From positions 1 through 36,381 of the forward strand of contig JASJDN010000033.1 of the NCBI GenBank assembly GCA_030065205.1: 36,381 nucleotides of DNA, in the 5' to 3' direction. The notes beneath the pieces were generated by a model. It saw nothing but the letters and a program-made list of their open reading frames with translations. It searched no databases and was not told where the DNA came from. The DNA is from Crocosphaera sp. Lineage in GTDB: Bacteria; Cyanobacteriota; Cyanobacteriia; Cyanobacteriales; Microcystaceae. Numbering within the stretch: position 1 is the stretch's first letter; the number at the start of each line of letters is the position of its first letter. The position numbers were made by a program, and so were the translations under genes. This document shows positions 26,099 to 33,941 of the stretch, one piece after another.

Positions 26099-26887
26099 TT
26101 ATGCTTTTAAAGCGGGTTTATAATTTAAAACACGAATTAACGTTCCTTCTTTGGGTAAATCTTCAAATCTTAGGCGAAGTTTATCGTTATTAACCTGTTT
26201 AATATTCATGTCTTTTACTAGGTCTAAAAAGTCCCCTAACGGCTCAATGTCACAGGTTTTTTCATCAGCCGCCGAAGTCCGATAATGGGTAGGTATCATT
26301 ACTTTAGGACGTAAAGTTTCCATTGCTTGTTTCCCTTCTGTGGAATTATACGCTTTCGGACCGCCACCGACAGGGATACAAGCCACATCTGGACTGCCTA
26401 AGAGAATTTTTTGTTCGATATTAATAGGAGCAGCAGCTCCTCCTAAATGTACCACCCGAATACCCCCTTGAGTCCAACGCCAAGCCACATTGGTTCCGAA
26501 ACGTTTACCTCCTTCGCGATCGTGGGCAATCCCTACCCCTTGCAGTCGAAAGCCGTTAATTTCATACACCCCGGGTTCATACAATACTTTGGGATTCCCT
26601 GGTAAATTTTCGGCGGCCCCTTCGTCCCACATTTGACTACTAATAATCACTAAATCAGCTTCTACTCTGGGTAAACGATAACCTGCGGTACAACCAATAG
26701 ACCGAAACGGGTTGGCTAAAATTCTGATCCCCCCTCCAGTAAACAAAAAGGCGGTATGACCTAAATATTGAATCAATAGGGAGTCTTTACTTTGGGCCGA
26801 AACTGCTTGAAAACGAGAAGATAGGGAAACTCCTGAAGCTGCGATCGCACTAGCCCCTGCATATCGTATAAATTGTCGCCGTTTCAT
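26099..26887 (-). CDS. Tat-exported MBL-fold protein with degenerate metal site
   Basis: 262 residues from ATG 26887; a TTG two codons earlier is less likely. The N-terminus is a twin-arginine signal (RRQFIRYAG, then a hydrophobic Ala/Ser stretch ending AVSAQS). The body is a metallo-beta-lactamase fold of the UlaG-like type (YLGHTAFLFTGGGIRILANPF, IPVGGG, KVMIPTHYRTS). Where active members carry HxHxDH this protein reads ISSQMWDEG, and the later H-G-D strand is HLGGAA. Only the final PTHY histidine persists. A hydrolase activity is therefore doubtful; a binding or structural role in the periplasm or lumen is possible. The IS element at 26916-28541 separates it from the pabA-like gene, to which it was probably linked. 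Confidence 0.75.
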   Translation of the reverse strand: MKRRQFIRYAGASAIAASGVSLSSRFQAVSAQSKDSLLIQYLGHTAFLFTGGGIRILANPFRSIGCTAGYRLPRVEADLVIISSQMWDEGAAENLPGNPKVLYEPGVYEINGFRLQGVGIAHDREGGKRFGTNVAWRWTQGGIRVVHLGGAAAPINIEQKILLGSPDVACIPVGGGPKAYNSTEGKQAMETLRPKVMIPTHYRTSAADEKTCDIEPLGDFLDLVKDMNIKQVNNDKLRLRFEDLPKEGTLIRVLNYKPALKA

Positions 26888-26980
26888 TATCAATCTTAAA
26901 AATAGAATTTATTACAGGATACTGCATTCAAAGCCCACCAGCGTAGCGTTCTTTAGAGGTGGGATGTAGAATGCCCACCT

Positions 26981-27248
26981 TTAGGTGGCGTGAAAATTAA
27001 TTCTAAACATAATTTGATGGGGAGCAAGTGTCGGGGGACAACTAATAAATAAATGCACATGATCAGGCATTATTTCAAGAGCTAGAACATCGCAATCTAG
27101 CTATGCAAGCTTTTTGATATATAATTTCTTCTAGTCTTCTACCAACATCATTAACTAGGACTTTTTTCCGTCTCTTAGGACAAAAGACAAAATGATAGTT
27201 GATTAAGCTAACTGATGTGTTTTTTCTTTTGTATTGATTTTCTGTCAT
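26981..27248 (-). pseudogene. tnpA: tnpA remnant, HUH (Y1) transposase, truncated and frameshifted
   Basis: From ATG 27248 the frame reads TENQYKRKNTSVSLINYHFV and FCPKRRKKVLVNDVGRRLEE, the start of an IS200/IS605 Y1 transposase. A one-base shift near 27105-27115 follows; in the other frame the protein resumes with ELDCDVLALEIMPDHVHLFI, including the HUH metal motif HVH, and continues to TLAPHQIMFRI. It then runs straight into the left-end hairpin and stops at 26981. The C-terminal half with the catalytic tyrosine is gone, so it cannot transpose. Confidence 0.85.
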
Positions 27249-27283
27249 TGTTGATATACACGATTTATCAACTTTATGTTATC

Positions 27284-28501
27284 ATGGCTAGCATGGTAAA
27301 AGTAGCTCGCACTATCAAACTAAAATTTTTGAATCTCAACCGTTGTAAAGCTCAGTTATTTGAGGAAATGACTGCTGAAAACACACGGATTGCTAACGAG
27401 TTGTTGTTATTGCCTCTTCAAGAAAGGCGTAAAATGACCACAGCAAAGATAGTGTCTGACCTAAAATCTGCTCTTGTTAATCAAACCATTCGACATACCA
27501 CATCACCAACTGGTAGAAAAACCAAGCACTATAAAACGTTGCCTATTGAGGTTAACAATCAAAATTGGAAGTTAACAAAAAAAGGTGATACTTATTCAAT
27601 TAGCTTTCCTACTACCAAAGGTGAAAAAAGAGTTCCTATCTATGTGGCCTCCTCTCATTGGCAACCCGTCTTAGATGGTTTGCTAGAAGGAACCGTAAAG
27701 GGAGGCTCTTTTAAGTTAATTAAACATCGTAATAAATGGTATGTCTATCTGTCGGTTATTGAGGATGTTCCAGAAGTGGCGACAGAGACAAAGATCGGTT
27801 GTGATAGGGGACAGAATAATATATCAGTAGTAGCGTCTAAAAAAGGGTTTGGTAAATTCTTTAGTGGTTCTGAAGTAATGCACCGTCGTCGTTATTTTCA
27901 AAGACGAAGAAAGCAGCTTCAACAAGCTAAAAAGTTTAGGGCATTAAAGAAATGGGACAAAAAAGAACGACGATGGATGGATTCAATCAACCATACCATT
28001 AGTCGTCGTATTGTTCGTTTTGCTGAATACAAAAATGCTGATGTAGTCATAGAGGATTTAGAAGGATGTCGAAAAACCATGAAACAGAGTAAAAAATCTC
28101 GCTCTGATTCTGGTCAATCAAGACATAGTTGAGCTTTCTATTCTTTAGAGCAAAAACTTGAGTACAAACTAGCTCTCAAAGGATTAAAACTAATTAAAAG
28201 ACCAGCCCCATACACCTCAAAATCATGCTGTACTTGTGGCGTTCTTGGTAATAGGAAAAAACATCATTTTAATTGCTCTAATGGACACTACCACAATGCT
28301 GATCTAAATGCTAGTAGAAACCTAGCTCAATGGGATGGTTTCTCATGTGATTTAAGTCTAAAAAAAGATGCCTCTATAATGGATTCGTCCGACTTAAATC
28401 ATGGGGTGTTTGGCACACCCCCGAACTTCATGAATACTCAGAAAGAGCAAATAGAGTACATCCAACTGTCTCTATTTGCTCCTACTCTTTTTGGGGGCTA
28501 G
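27284..28501 (+). pseudogene. tnpB: tnpB, RNA-guided nuclease interrupted by one in-frame stop
   Basis: A TnpB-family (RuvC-like, Cas12 ancestor) gene from ATG 27284. RuvC-I is IGCDRGQNN, the arginine-rich block is RRRYFQRRRKQLQQ, and RuvC-II is DVVIEDLEG. The frame stops with TGA at 28130-28132, then continues in the same frame with AFYSLEQKLEYKLALKG, the zinc finger CCTCG (plus CSNGH) and RuvC-III NADLNASRN, to the true stop TAG at 28499-28501. At this spot relatives usually have tryptophan, so a TGG to TGA change explains it without any frameshift. The N-terminal 282-residue product would lack the zinc finger and the third catalytic aspartate. Confidence 0.85.
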
Positions 28502-28557
28502 ATGGAAGAATCCAACGTGCTTATAGCCGTTGGAGTGTCAAGGGTTTAACATGGTCA
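28502..28557 (+). ncRNA. Possible 3' part of a TnpB right-end RNA and its guide
   Basis: In this family the guide RNA runs from the end of tnpB through the right-end hairpin (28511-28534) and TCAA, then into the flank, whose first 16 or so bases act as guide. Here that guide would be 28542-28557, antisense to the last codons of the pabA-like gene. Expression is not known, and tnpB itself is interrupted. Confidence 0.4.
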
Positions 28558-29131
28558 GAAAGTTCTTCAACAGGGATTTTCCTGATGTAGTTAAGATACT
28601 TTCTGGATGAAATTGTACCCCTTGAAGGTGTAAATAGTCTTTATGTTGCAGTCCCATAATGGTTCCATCTTCAGTCCAGGCGGTAATTTCGAGAACATCG
28701 GGGAGGGTTTCTCGTTCCACCACTAAACTATGGTAACGGGTGGCTTCAAAGGGGTTCTCTAACCCTTGAAAGACCCCTTGATTCTTGTGGTAAATCGGGG
28801 AAGTTTTCCCGTGCATTAAAATAGGGGCAGCTACCACCTTTCCGCCAAACACTTGACCCATACTTTGATGACCCAAGCAAACCCCTAAAATGGGGACGGT
28901 TGGACCGAGTTCCTCAATTAAGGCCAAGGATATTCCTGAATCTTCTGGACGGCCTGGCCCCGGAGAAATAACAATGCCATCGGGATTAAGATTACGAATT
29001 TTAGGGAGATCGATTTGATCATTCCGGTAGACTTGAATATCAGAAGCAACCGGCCAATCAAAGCCCAATTCTCCTAAATATTGCACCAAGTTATAGGTAA
29101 AACTATCGTAATTATCGATAACGAGAATCAA
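28538..29131 (-). CDS. pabA/trpG: Glutamine amidotransferase subunit of anthranilate / aminodeoxychorismate synthase
   Basis: 197 residues, class I glutamine amidotransferase. It supplies ammonia from glutamine to chorismate, for tryptophan or folate synthesis; in many bacteria one protein serves both. The catalytic triad is complete: C85 (GVCLGHQS), H175 and E177 (GVQFHPES). The start [20 protein letters not shown] and the oxyanion segment [11 protein letters not shown] are typical. The last codons read L-N-P-stop, and that TGA is formed by the right tip (TCAA on the other strand) of the neighbouring IS. A TTAC at the left tip predicts an original stop TAA after the same proline, so the protein is unchanged. 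Confidence 0.9.
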   Translation of the reverse strand: MILVIDNYDSFTYNLVQYLGELGFDWPVASDIQVYRNDQIDLPKIRNLNPDGIVISPGPGRPEDSGISLALIEELGPTVPILGVCLGHQSMGQVFGGKVVAAPILMHGKTSPIYHKNQGVFQGLENPFEATRYHSLVVERETLPDVLEITAWTEDGTIMGLQHKDYLHLQGVQFHPESILTTSGKSLLKNFLTMLNP

Positions 29132-29177
29132 TGTTTATCTCCTCGATGATAGTAATAAAGGCGATCACGACAAGGGT

Positions 29178-29687
29178 TTAGAAAGGAAACACTAAAGCTA
29201 CTAAAGGAGGGGCAATAATAAACCCTGCTACCAATAAGGCAGCCATAGCTGAAATCATCACAGCACCAGCAGCGCAATCTTTGGCAATTTTAGCTAATTC
29301 ATGATAAGACTGACCGACGGTTAAATCCACCACTGATTCTAAGGCCGTATTGAGTAATTCTAGAACCATCACTAAGGCACAAGTTAAAGCCACAATAGCC
29401 ATTCCCACAGCATTAACGTGGAGAAATAGTCCGACACTAATAGCTGTGCCTGTCATAGCCGTATGAATCCGAAAATTCCGTTGCGTCACAAAGGCGTAAG
29501 AGATCCCCGCCCAAGCGTATTTAAAGCTGAGAAAGAGATTAGGAGCAATATGCCAAGCAGAGTTTTTCCTAATCTCTGAGGGGCTTTCTTGCCTTGGATA
29601 TGGGGTGATCTGGGGCTGTCTTAAGGCAGTGACACCAGAGAAAAGACTGGTCAGAGAAGATTGGCTCATTTTAAAATCGGCTTTCAT
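29178..29687 (-). CDS. dgkA: Diacylglycerol / undecaprenol kinase
   Basis: 169 residues. A small integral-membrane kinase of the DgkA family, which phosphorylates diacylglycerol or undecaprenol with ATP at the cytoplasmic membrane. The first 50 residues are a soluble extension. Then come AWAGISYAFVTQRNFRIH, three hydrophobic helices (ISVGLFLHVNAVGMAIVAL, CALVMVLELLNTALE, AGAVMISAMAALLVAGFII) and the catalytic signature ELLNTALESVVDL with HELAKIAKDCAAGAV. Upstream of pabA/trpG by 46 bases and on the same strand, possibly one transcript. Confidence 0.85.
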   Translation of the reverse strand: MKADFKMSQSSLTSLFSGVTALRQPQITPYPRQESPSEIRKNSAWHIAPNLFLSFKYAWAGISYAFVTQRNFRIHTAMTGTAISVGLFLHVNAVGMAIVALTCALVMVLELLNTALESVVDLTVGQSYHELAKIAKDCAAGAVMISAMAALLVAGFIIAPPLVALVFPF

Positions 29688-29697
29688 AATCTTAAGT

Positions 29698-29715
29698 TGT
29701 ACTAAGTTTGGTACA
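29698..29715. promoter_or_regulatory. Small dyad upstream of dgkA
   Basis: TGTAC (29698-29702) and GTACA (29711-29715) form a short inverted repeat 11 bases before the dgkA start. It could bind a regulator; spacing does not fit the NtcA (GTA-N8-TAC) consensus. Confidence 0.3.
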
Positions 29716-29777
29716 GAATAATTAAATATTTTTACGAAGTCTGTTCAATTAGAACATATAGTGTAGCAATTTTGTCC

Positions 29778-30302
29778 TCAGATACCGACAAATTCTAGCA
29801 ATGTTTCTTGTTGTTGTAGCATTTCTTGTAAACTTTGTTCATCAAGGTGATCCCATCCCAACAAATGCAAGAAACCGTGAGCAGCTAACCAAGCCAGTTC
29901 TCGTTGAAGGCTGTGGCCTTGTTGTTGTGACTGTTTGGATGCTGTTTCTAAGGAAATGACAATATCTCCAAGGTATAGGGGTTCATTGACTTTTTCTTCA
30001 GGGGTGATAGTGGGAAAATCCCATTCTAGGGTAGCAAAGGCCAGCACATCGGTGGGTTGGTTTTTCTGACGATATTGGGCGTTTAAGCTTTGAATTTCTT
30101 GATCCCCCGTCAATCTTAGGGTTAATTCATAGTCCGAAGCGGCGGGTAGATAAGCAACCAGGGCTTTTCCCCATGCTTGAAACCACTGCTTCCAGATTGG
30201 TGAGACAATCGGATTAGATATTGTCATTGGCTCGGAATTAATCTGGAAAACGTCTTGAACATTTAGCTCAATCACCGGATTTGAAGTCTCAGAAGCTATC
30301 AT
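29778..30302 (-). CDS. ybeY: Endoribonuclease YbeY
   Basis: 174 residues. YbeY is a zinc metalloprotein required for 16S rRNA 3'-end maturation and ribosome quality control. The metal motif HGFLHLLGWDH (H-x3-H-x5-H) is intact. LRLTGDQEIQSLNAQYRQKNQPTDVLAF and LGDIVISLETA are the other family blocks. The N-terminal 45 residues are less conserved. It directly precedes dgkA on the minus strand, a pairing (ybeY-dgkA) that is common in bacteria including cyanobacteria. Confidence 0.92.
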   Translation of the reverse strand: MIASETSNPVIELNVQDVFQINSEPMTISNPIVSPIWKQWFQAWGKALVAYLPAASDYELTLRLTGDQEIQSLNAQYRQKNQPTDVLAFATLEWDFPTITPEEKVNEPLYLGDIVISLETASKQSQQQGHSLQRELAWLAAHGFLHLLGWDHLDEQSLQEMLQQQETLLEFVGI

Positions 30303-30312
30303 CCTGTTTATG

Positions 30313-30501
30313 CTAACGGGTTAAATAAGAAATTCCAATTAAGAAAGCTAAAAGTCCCATAGTGGTGAGAAAAAAGTGTTTTAGAGATTTTCCTCCTTTG
30401 CGAACCATATTTCGCATTGCTAATTTCGTATAACTCGGTTGCGGTTCATCTGTGGGGGGTGTGGGGGTATTTTCTTGGGTAGATGGGGGTGTATTTGTCA
30501 T
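30313..30501 (-). CDS. Small single-TM protein, DUF3285-like
   Basis: 62 residues from ATG 30501; a longer frame reaching 30558 adds an unlikely basic leader. A Pro/Thr-rich start is followed by PSYTKLAMRNMVRKGGKSLKHFFLTTMGLLAFLIGISYLTR, with one membrane helix at the C-terminal end. This matches my memory of the cyanobacterial DUF3285 family. Function unknown. It ends 10 bases before the ybeY start and probably heads that operon. Confidence 0.7.
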   Translation of the reverse strand: MTNTPPSTQENTPTPPTDEPQPSYTKLAMRNMVRKGGKSLKHFFLTTMGLLAFLIGISYLTR

Positions 30502-30671
30502 AGGAGTTTTCCGTATTGTTCCATAAACCTGTCTCTTAATGTAACAGTTTGTTACCAAAGTGCAATGATTTTTAACAACTTACTGATTGATTGGGATCAC
30601 CCCTCTATCTCTGATGGTTCCCAAATTCGGGGATAATCCTATCAATGTTAATGACTCACACCTGAACAATT

Positions 30672-31955
30672 ATGACCCTAAATCCAGAAGAATTAATTGA
30701 CTTAGCCCTTAAAGCAGGGGCAACACAAGCAGAGGTTTATCAGTCCCGTTCCCAGTCTCGGCCTGTGTTTTTTGAAGCAAACCGTCTTAAACAGTTGGAG
30801 AGTTCCCAGTCGGAAGGAACGGCGTTACGGTTGTGGAAAGGGGGATCTCCTGGGTTAGCAGTGGCTTATGGAGAGGTAGAGAGTAAAACGTTGGTAGAAC
30901 GAGCGATCGCGTTATCCAACCTCAATGATGCCCAAACCATCGAATTACAGGAACCCCGTACCGATATTCGCCCAACTGTGGGAGAAGGAATGGCCGTAGA
31001 AAGGTTCATAACAATGGGAAAAGAGGCGATCGCCCAATTACGTCAAGACTATCCAGAGGTGCTTTGTAGCGGTGAATTTGCCTCTCAAGAGGATGTCACT
31101 TGTTTAGTCAATTCTTTGGGGCTTCATTGTCAATATAGCGAGGTTTCTACGGATTTTTATCTAGGAGTAGAATGGGTTAGAGGGGAAGATTTTCTGGCTA
31201 TTTATGAAGGGGAACATAGTCGCCAAGCATTAAATACAGAAAAGGTAGTACAAGCAATTTTACAACGGTTAGCATGGGCAAAGCAGACGGTTCCCCCCCA
31301 AACAGGTCGTATTCCTGTGTTATTTACCCCTAATGGGGCAGCCATGTTATGGGATACGGTGTCTGATGCCCTTAATAGTAAGATGGTGTTAGAAAAGGCT
31401 TCTCCTTGGAGTGAGAAACTAGGGGAAACGGTCATTTCTGAGAAGTTAAATTTATCCCAACAACCGAATTTTGAACCCTATACTTGTCCCTTCGATGATG
31501 AGGGGACACTCACACAACCATTATCGTTAATTACAGCCGGCAGATTAACCCAATTTTACTGCGATCGCACTCGGGCAAGATTATTGGGAACAAAAAGTAC
31601 AGGGAATGGCTTTCGTTCTAGTTTGGGGAGTTATCCTACCCCTAGTTTAATTAATTTAATTATTGAACCTGGAAATAGCAATTTTGATGCGTTAGTTAAA
31701 CAACTCGATAACGGAATTATTGTGGATCAAATTTTAGGGGGAGGTGCCGATATTTCGGGAGACTTTTCGATTAATATTGATCTCGGTTACGGTGTAAAAA
31801 ATGGAAGAATTATAGGCAGAGTCAAAGATACAATGGTGACGGGTAATGTTTATCAAACATTAAAAGAAATTATTGCCTTAGGGAATGATTGCCGTTGGAT
31901 AGACTCTTGTTTCACTCCCTCTTTGCTAGTTGAAGGATTATCCGTTACGGGTTGA
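30672..31955 (+). CDS. TldE/PmbA-like subunit of the TldD/TldE protease
   Basis: 427 residues. PmbA/TldE is the non-catalytic partner of the TldD metalloprotease, which degrades unfolded peptides and processes some modified peptides. N-terminal domain: LIDLALKAGATQAEVY and GTALRLWKGGSPGLAVAYGE. C-terminal domain: PNGAAMLWDTVSDALNSK, FDDEGTLTQPLSLITAGRL, GGGADISGDFSINIDLGYGVKNG. The HExxxH zinc motif of TldD is absent, which supports the TldE assignment. Its 3' end overlaps by 11 bases the convergent small gene at 31945-32064. Confidence 0.85.
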   Translation: MTLNPEELIDLALKAGATQAEVYQSRSQSRPVFFEANRLKQLESSQSEGTALRLWKGGSPGLAVAYGEVESKTLVERAIALSNLNDAQTIELQEPRTDIRPTVGEGMAVERFITMGKEAIAQLRQDYPEVLCSGEFASQEDVTCLVNSLGLHCQYSEVSTDFYLGVEWVRGEDFLAIYEGEHSRQALNTEKVVQAILQRLAWAKQTVPPQTGRIPVLFTPNGAAMLWDTVSDALNSKMVLEKASPWSEKLGETVISEKLNLSQQPNFEPYTCPFDDEGTLTQPLSLITAGRLTQFYCDRTRARLLGTKSTGNGFRSSLGSYPTPSLINLIIEPGNSNFDALVKQLDNGIIVDQILGGGADISGDFSINIDLGYGVKNGRIIGRVKDTMVTGNVYQTLKEIIALGNDCRWIDSCFTPSLLVEGLSVTG

Positions 31956-32064
31956 TATGTGCCTCGTTATAACTCAATAACCAGAGTAAAATAGGTGAGA
32001 TAATGGTGCAAGCAAGGCTAATTAAACCTATTACCATTAATGCTTGTGTAAAATCAGTATTCAT
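31945..32064 (-). CDS. 39-residue single-TM peptide
   Basis: A small ORF below usual length cut-offs. ATG 32064 is preceded by a strong AGGAGG at normal spacing. The product starts with MNTDFTQALM, has one membrane helix (VIGLISLACTIISPILLWLL) and ends SYNEAHINP. Size and shape are those of the many small subunits of cyanobacterial photosystems, cytochrome b6f or NDH-1, but I cannot match it to one. The stop lies within the end of the convergent TldE-like gene. A perfect dyad sits 31 bases upstream (32095-32116). Confidence 0.65.
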   Translation of the reverse strand: MNTDFTQALMVIGLISLACTIISPILLWLLSYNEAHINP

Positions 32065-32094
32065 CAATTTTGCCTCCTAATGCTTGAATAATAC

Positions 32095-32116
32095 TGCTAA
32101 GTATAGATACTTAGCA
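32095..32116. promoter_or_regulatory. Perfect 10-bp dyad upstream of the 39-residue peptide gene
   Basis: TGCTAAGTAT (32095-32104) and ATACTTAGCA (32107-32116) are perfect inverted repeats with a two-base spacer, and a similar half-site (GATACTT) recurs near 32147. It may be an operator or a 5'-UTR hairpin. The rest of 32065-32316 is AT-rich with no gene I can support. Confidence 0.5.
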
Positions 32117-32316
32117 ATAACTTTATATTTAGTTGCTACTAAGACTAGATACTTCTAGGATACTCAAACTAATATGGAGTTTATTAACTTTTTTCTGATA
32201 ATCTTAATAAATCTTTTTTCAAAGGATTGTTTATATAAAAATATATGTACTTTGTTGAAGTTTTGAAACTAAAGTAAGTCAATTAACGATTAAAACAACG
32301 ATTCAAATCATCCAAA

Positions 32317-33012
32317 TTATATCCAACCTTCCTCTGTTTCATCATCAGTATCTTGATCCGACCGATAAGGGGGCGTAATCACTCGATATTTAGCCTCATA
32401 CACGCCGTCATTGGTGAGAGGTTTTTTATCAATCACAGGGGGCTTTTTCTCAACCACAGGGGTATCTTGAGGAGGATCACTTTTTTTTGCGCGATCGCTT
32501 AATTCTCCGTAGGTGTAGGAATAAACAGTCCCCTCTTGGGATGAGGTTTGGGGTGGTTGTTGCACTTCAAACTCTGAACGGGTTTCGTCAAGATTTGGTT
32601 TCGTTTGAGGAATGGTTTGGTCAACAGGAGGTTCTTCGATATCCCACTCATCATCCTCTTCTTCTTCTTGTGGGCTATTTTCCCATTCTCTCGGGGGAGG
32701 GGTTTCCCAGTCCGATTTTTTCGGTTCAGGGCGTTCATAAGGGGTTTCAGGAGAATTTTGGGGTTGAGGACGAGGGTTACGACGTTTTCTAGGGGAGGAA
32801 ATATTAGGCGATCGCGTTAATAATTGAATCAGTAAACTGGTTATCATTCCTGCTAAGGTAAAACTAATAATCCAGATCCCTAAAGGAAGTTGTTGTGACA
32901 ATAGAGACGTTTGAGGGTCCGTCCCCAGAAAATAAAGGGTGATAGGCTGCTGATTTTGCAGCAGAATCAGCACTGTCCCCATCAACATTAATAATAATAC
33001 AATTAATCGCAT
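32317..33012 (-). CDS. LapA-domain (DUF1049) membrane protein with acidic, proline-rich tail
   Basis: 231 residues. Two membrane helices (1-19, and about 46-66 GIWIISFTLAGMITSLLIQLL) enclose NQQPITLYFLG, the LapA/DUF1049 signature. From about 70 on it is a long low-complexity tail rich in Pro, Glu, Asp and Lys (NSPETPYERPEPKK, EEEEDDEWDIEEPP), likely disordered and cytoplasmic, ending with DQDTDDETEEGWI. Function in cyanobacteria unknown. Several overlapping frames here are composition artefacts of the tail. Confidence 0.75.
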   Translation of the reverse strand: MRLIVLLLMLMGTVLILLQNQQPITLYFLGTDPQTSLLSQQLPLGIWIISFTLAGMITSLLIQLLTRSPNISSPRKRRNPRPQPQNSPETPYERPEPKKSDWETPPPREWENSPQEEEEDDEWDIEEPPVDQTIPQTKPNLDETRSEFEVQQPPQTSSQEGTVYSYTYGELSDRAKKSDPPQDTPVVEKKPPVIDKKPLTNDGVYEAKYRVITPPYRSDQDTDDETEEGWI

Positions 33013-33065
33013 ATTTTAAGTTCTACCGCTCTATCCGACCCATCATCATAGCAAGATGATGGTTG

Positions 33066-33527
33066 CTATGGTTGTTTAAGATAATGATGTAAAGCTTCTA
33101 ATCCTAACAGATAACTATTCGCTCCAAAACCACTAATCTGTCCCACTGCAATTGGGGCGATGTAAGAATGATGGCGGAAGGGTTCTCTTTGGTAAATATT
33201 ACTGAGATGAACTTCAACGGTGGGTATTTTCACCGCAGATAAGGCATCTCGAATGGCAACACTAGTATGGGTATAAGCCCCCGCATTAATCAGTATCCCC
33301 TGATGTTTTCCTAAGGCGGACTGTATGGCATCAATGATAACCCCCTCGTGGTTCGATTGGGTTACACATAGGGTAACGCCCAAAGATTCCGCCTTCTCAC
33401 TGAGAAGACGGTTAATGGCTTCCAGAGTAACAGAACCATAAATTCCAGGTTCGCGAGTACCCAACATATTCAGGTTAGGACCATGAATGATCAGTATACT
33501 TAATGTTTCGGAAGATTTAGTGATCAC
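33066..33527 (-). CDS. aroQ: Type II 3-dehydroquinate dehydratase
   Basis: 153 residues from GTG 33527. It dehydrates 3-dehydroquinate to 3-dehydroshikimate in the shikimate pathway. The motifs are complete: [18 protein letters not shown] (catalytic R25 and Y30), [47 protein letters not shown] and the terminal [14 protein letters not shown]. Length is standard for the dodecameric type II enzyme. It follows the small gene at 33539 by 11 bases and is likely co-transcribed with it. Confidence 0.93.
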   Translation of the reverse strand: MITKSSETLSILIIHGPNLNMLGTREPGIYGSVTLEAINRLLSEKAESLGVTLCVTQSNHEGVIIDAIQSALGKHQGILINAGAYTHTSVAIRDALSAVKIPTVEVHLSNIYQREPFRHHSYIAPIAVGQISGFGANSYLLGLEALHHYLKQP

Positions 33528-33538
33528 ACCAGACCTAC

Positions 33539-33682
33539 TTATCTATGACGGCGACGCTGTGGGTCGTTAACTGGGATGGGGATAAGTTCTGGTTCTGGTT
33601 CGGCTTGGGGGCCTAACAGGGTTTCGATTAGCTTTTGTGCCAATTCTCTAAGCTTTTCTAGAACTTTTTCTAAATAGTCCAT
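33539..33682 (-). CDS. Small amphipathic protein of unknown function
   Basis: 47 residues from ATG 33682, with an AGGAG upstream; a longer frame to 33775 exists but its extra N-terminus looks non-coding. A helix ([19 protein letters not shown]) is followed by a Pro/Glu tract and a basic end (DPQRRRHR). I do not recognise it. Tight spacing to aroQ suggests one transcript. Confidence 0.5.
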   Translation of the reverse strand: MDYLEKVLEKLRELAQKLIETLLGPQAEPEPELIPIPVNDPQRRRHR

Positions 33683-33817
33683 CAGGCAGAGGGCTCCTGT
33701 AGTATAGTTGCTTCCCTTGTATCGTTTGTCAATAGTTAAACAGACCGATAAGTTTTCACTTCTTTTAAGGCTCATAGGTGCTATTTATGACAAACTCAGG
33801 TTGTAAATGAGTTTATA

Positions 33818-33834
33818 GTTATATTAAATATAAC
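33818..33834. promoter_or_regulatory. AT-rich dyad in the divergent gap before the MlaF-like gene
   Basis: GTTATATT (33818-33825) and AATATAAC (33827-33834) form a perfect palindrome around one base. A looser pair AAACTC/GAGTTT (33792-33814) lies beside it. These may be regulatory in the gap between the small protein and the ABC ATPase. Confidence 0.35.
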
Positions 33835-33941
33835 ATAAAATTTTAGAAGGTGGCCATTGTCTTAGATAAGTCATCTCACATTTTTCAGATAGATCCAATA
33901 AGATAGATCAAATCAGAAACGATCTTAAGAATGATGAACCG

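Larger units (their letters stand above)
26916..28541 (+). mobile_element. Decayed IS605-type element (divergent tnpA and tnpB)
   Basis: The ends follow the IS608 rules. Left: flank TTAC (26912-26915), 14 bases, AAAG guide (26930-26933), then hairpin CCCACC/GGTGGG (26934-26963) and a second hairpin CCACC/GGTGG (26975-26988). Right: GAAT guide (28508-28511), hairpin TCCAACG/CGTTGGA (28511-28534), then TCAA (28538-28541). tnpA (minus) and tnpB (plus) diverge inside, as in IS605. Both genes are broken. The right end lies in the stop codon of the pabA-like gene. Confidence 0.8.

Noticed and set aside
27215..27283. Longer N-terminus for tnpB
   Set aside because: The extra residues are translated from the tnpA-tnpB spacer and the antisense of tnpA. 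The family-like sequence begins at the methionine at 27284.
28130..28180. Frameshift in tnpB
   Set aside because: Reading on past the TGA in the same frame gives the expected TnpB continuation, so a single nonsense change is enough.
29698..29715. NtcA or LexA binding site upstream of dgkA
   Set aside because: The half-site spacing is wrong for GTA-N8-TAC and the sequence does not fit the cyanobacterial LexA box as I know it.
32487..32820. Several overlapping frames opposite the LapA-domain gene tail
   Set aside because: They are shadows of a Pro/Glu-rich repetitive tail and have no family resemblance.
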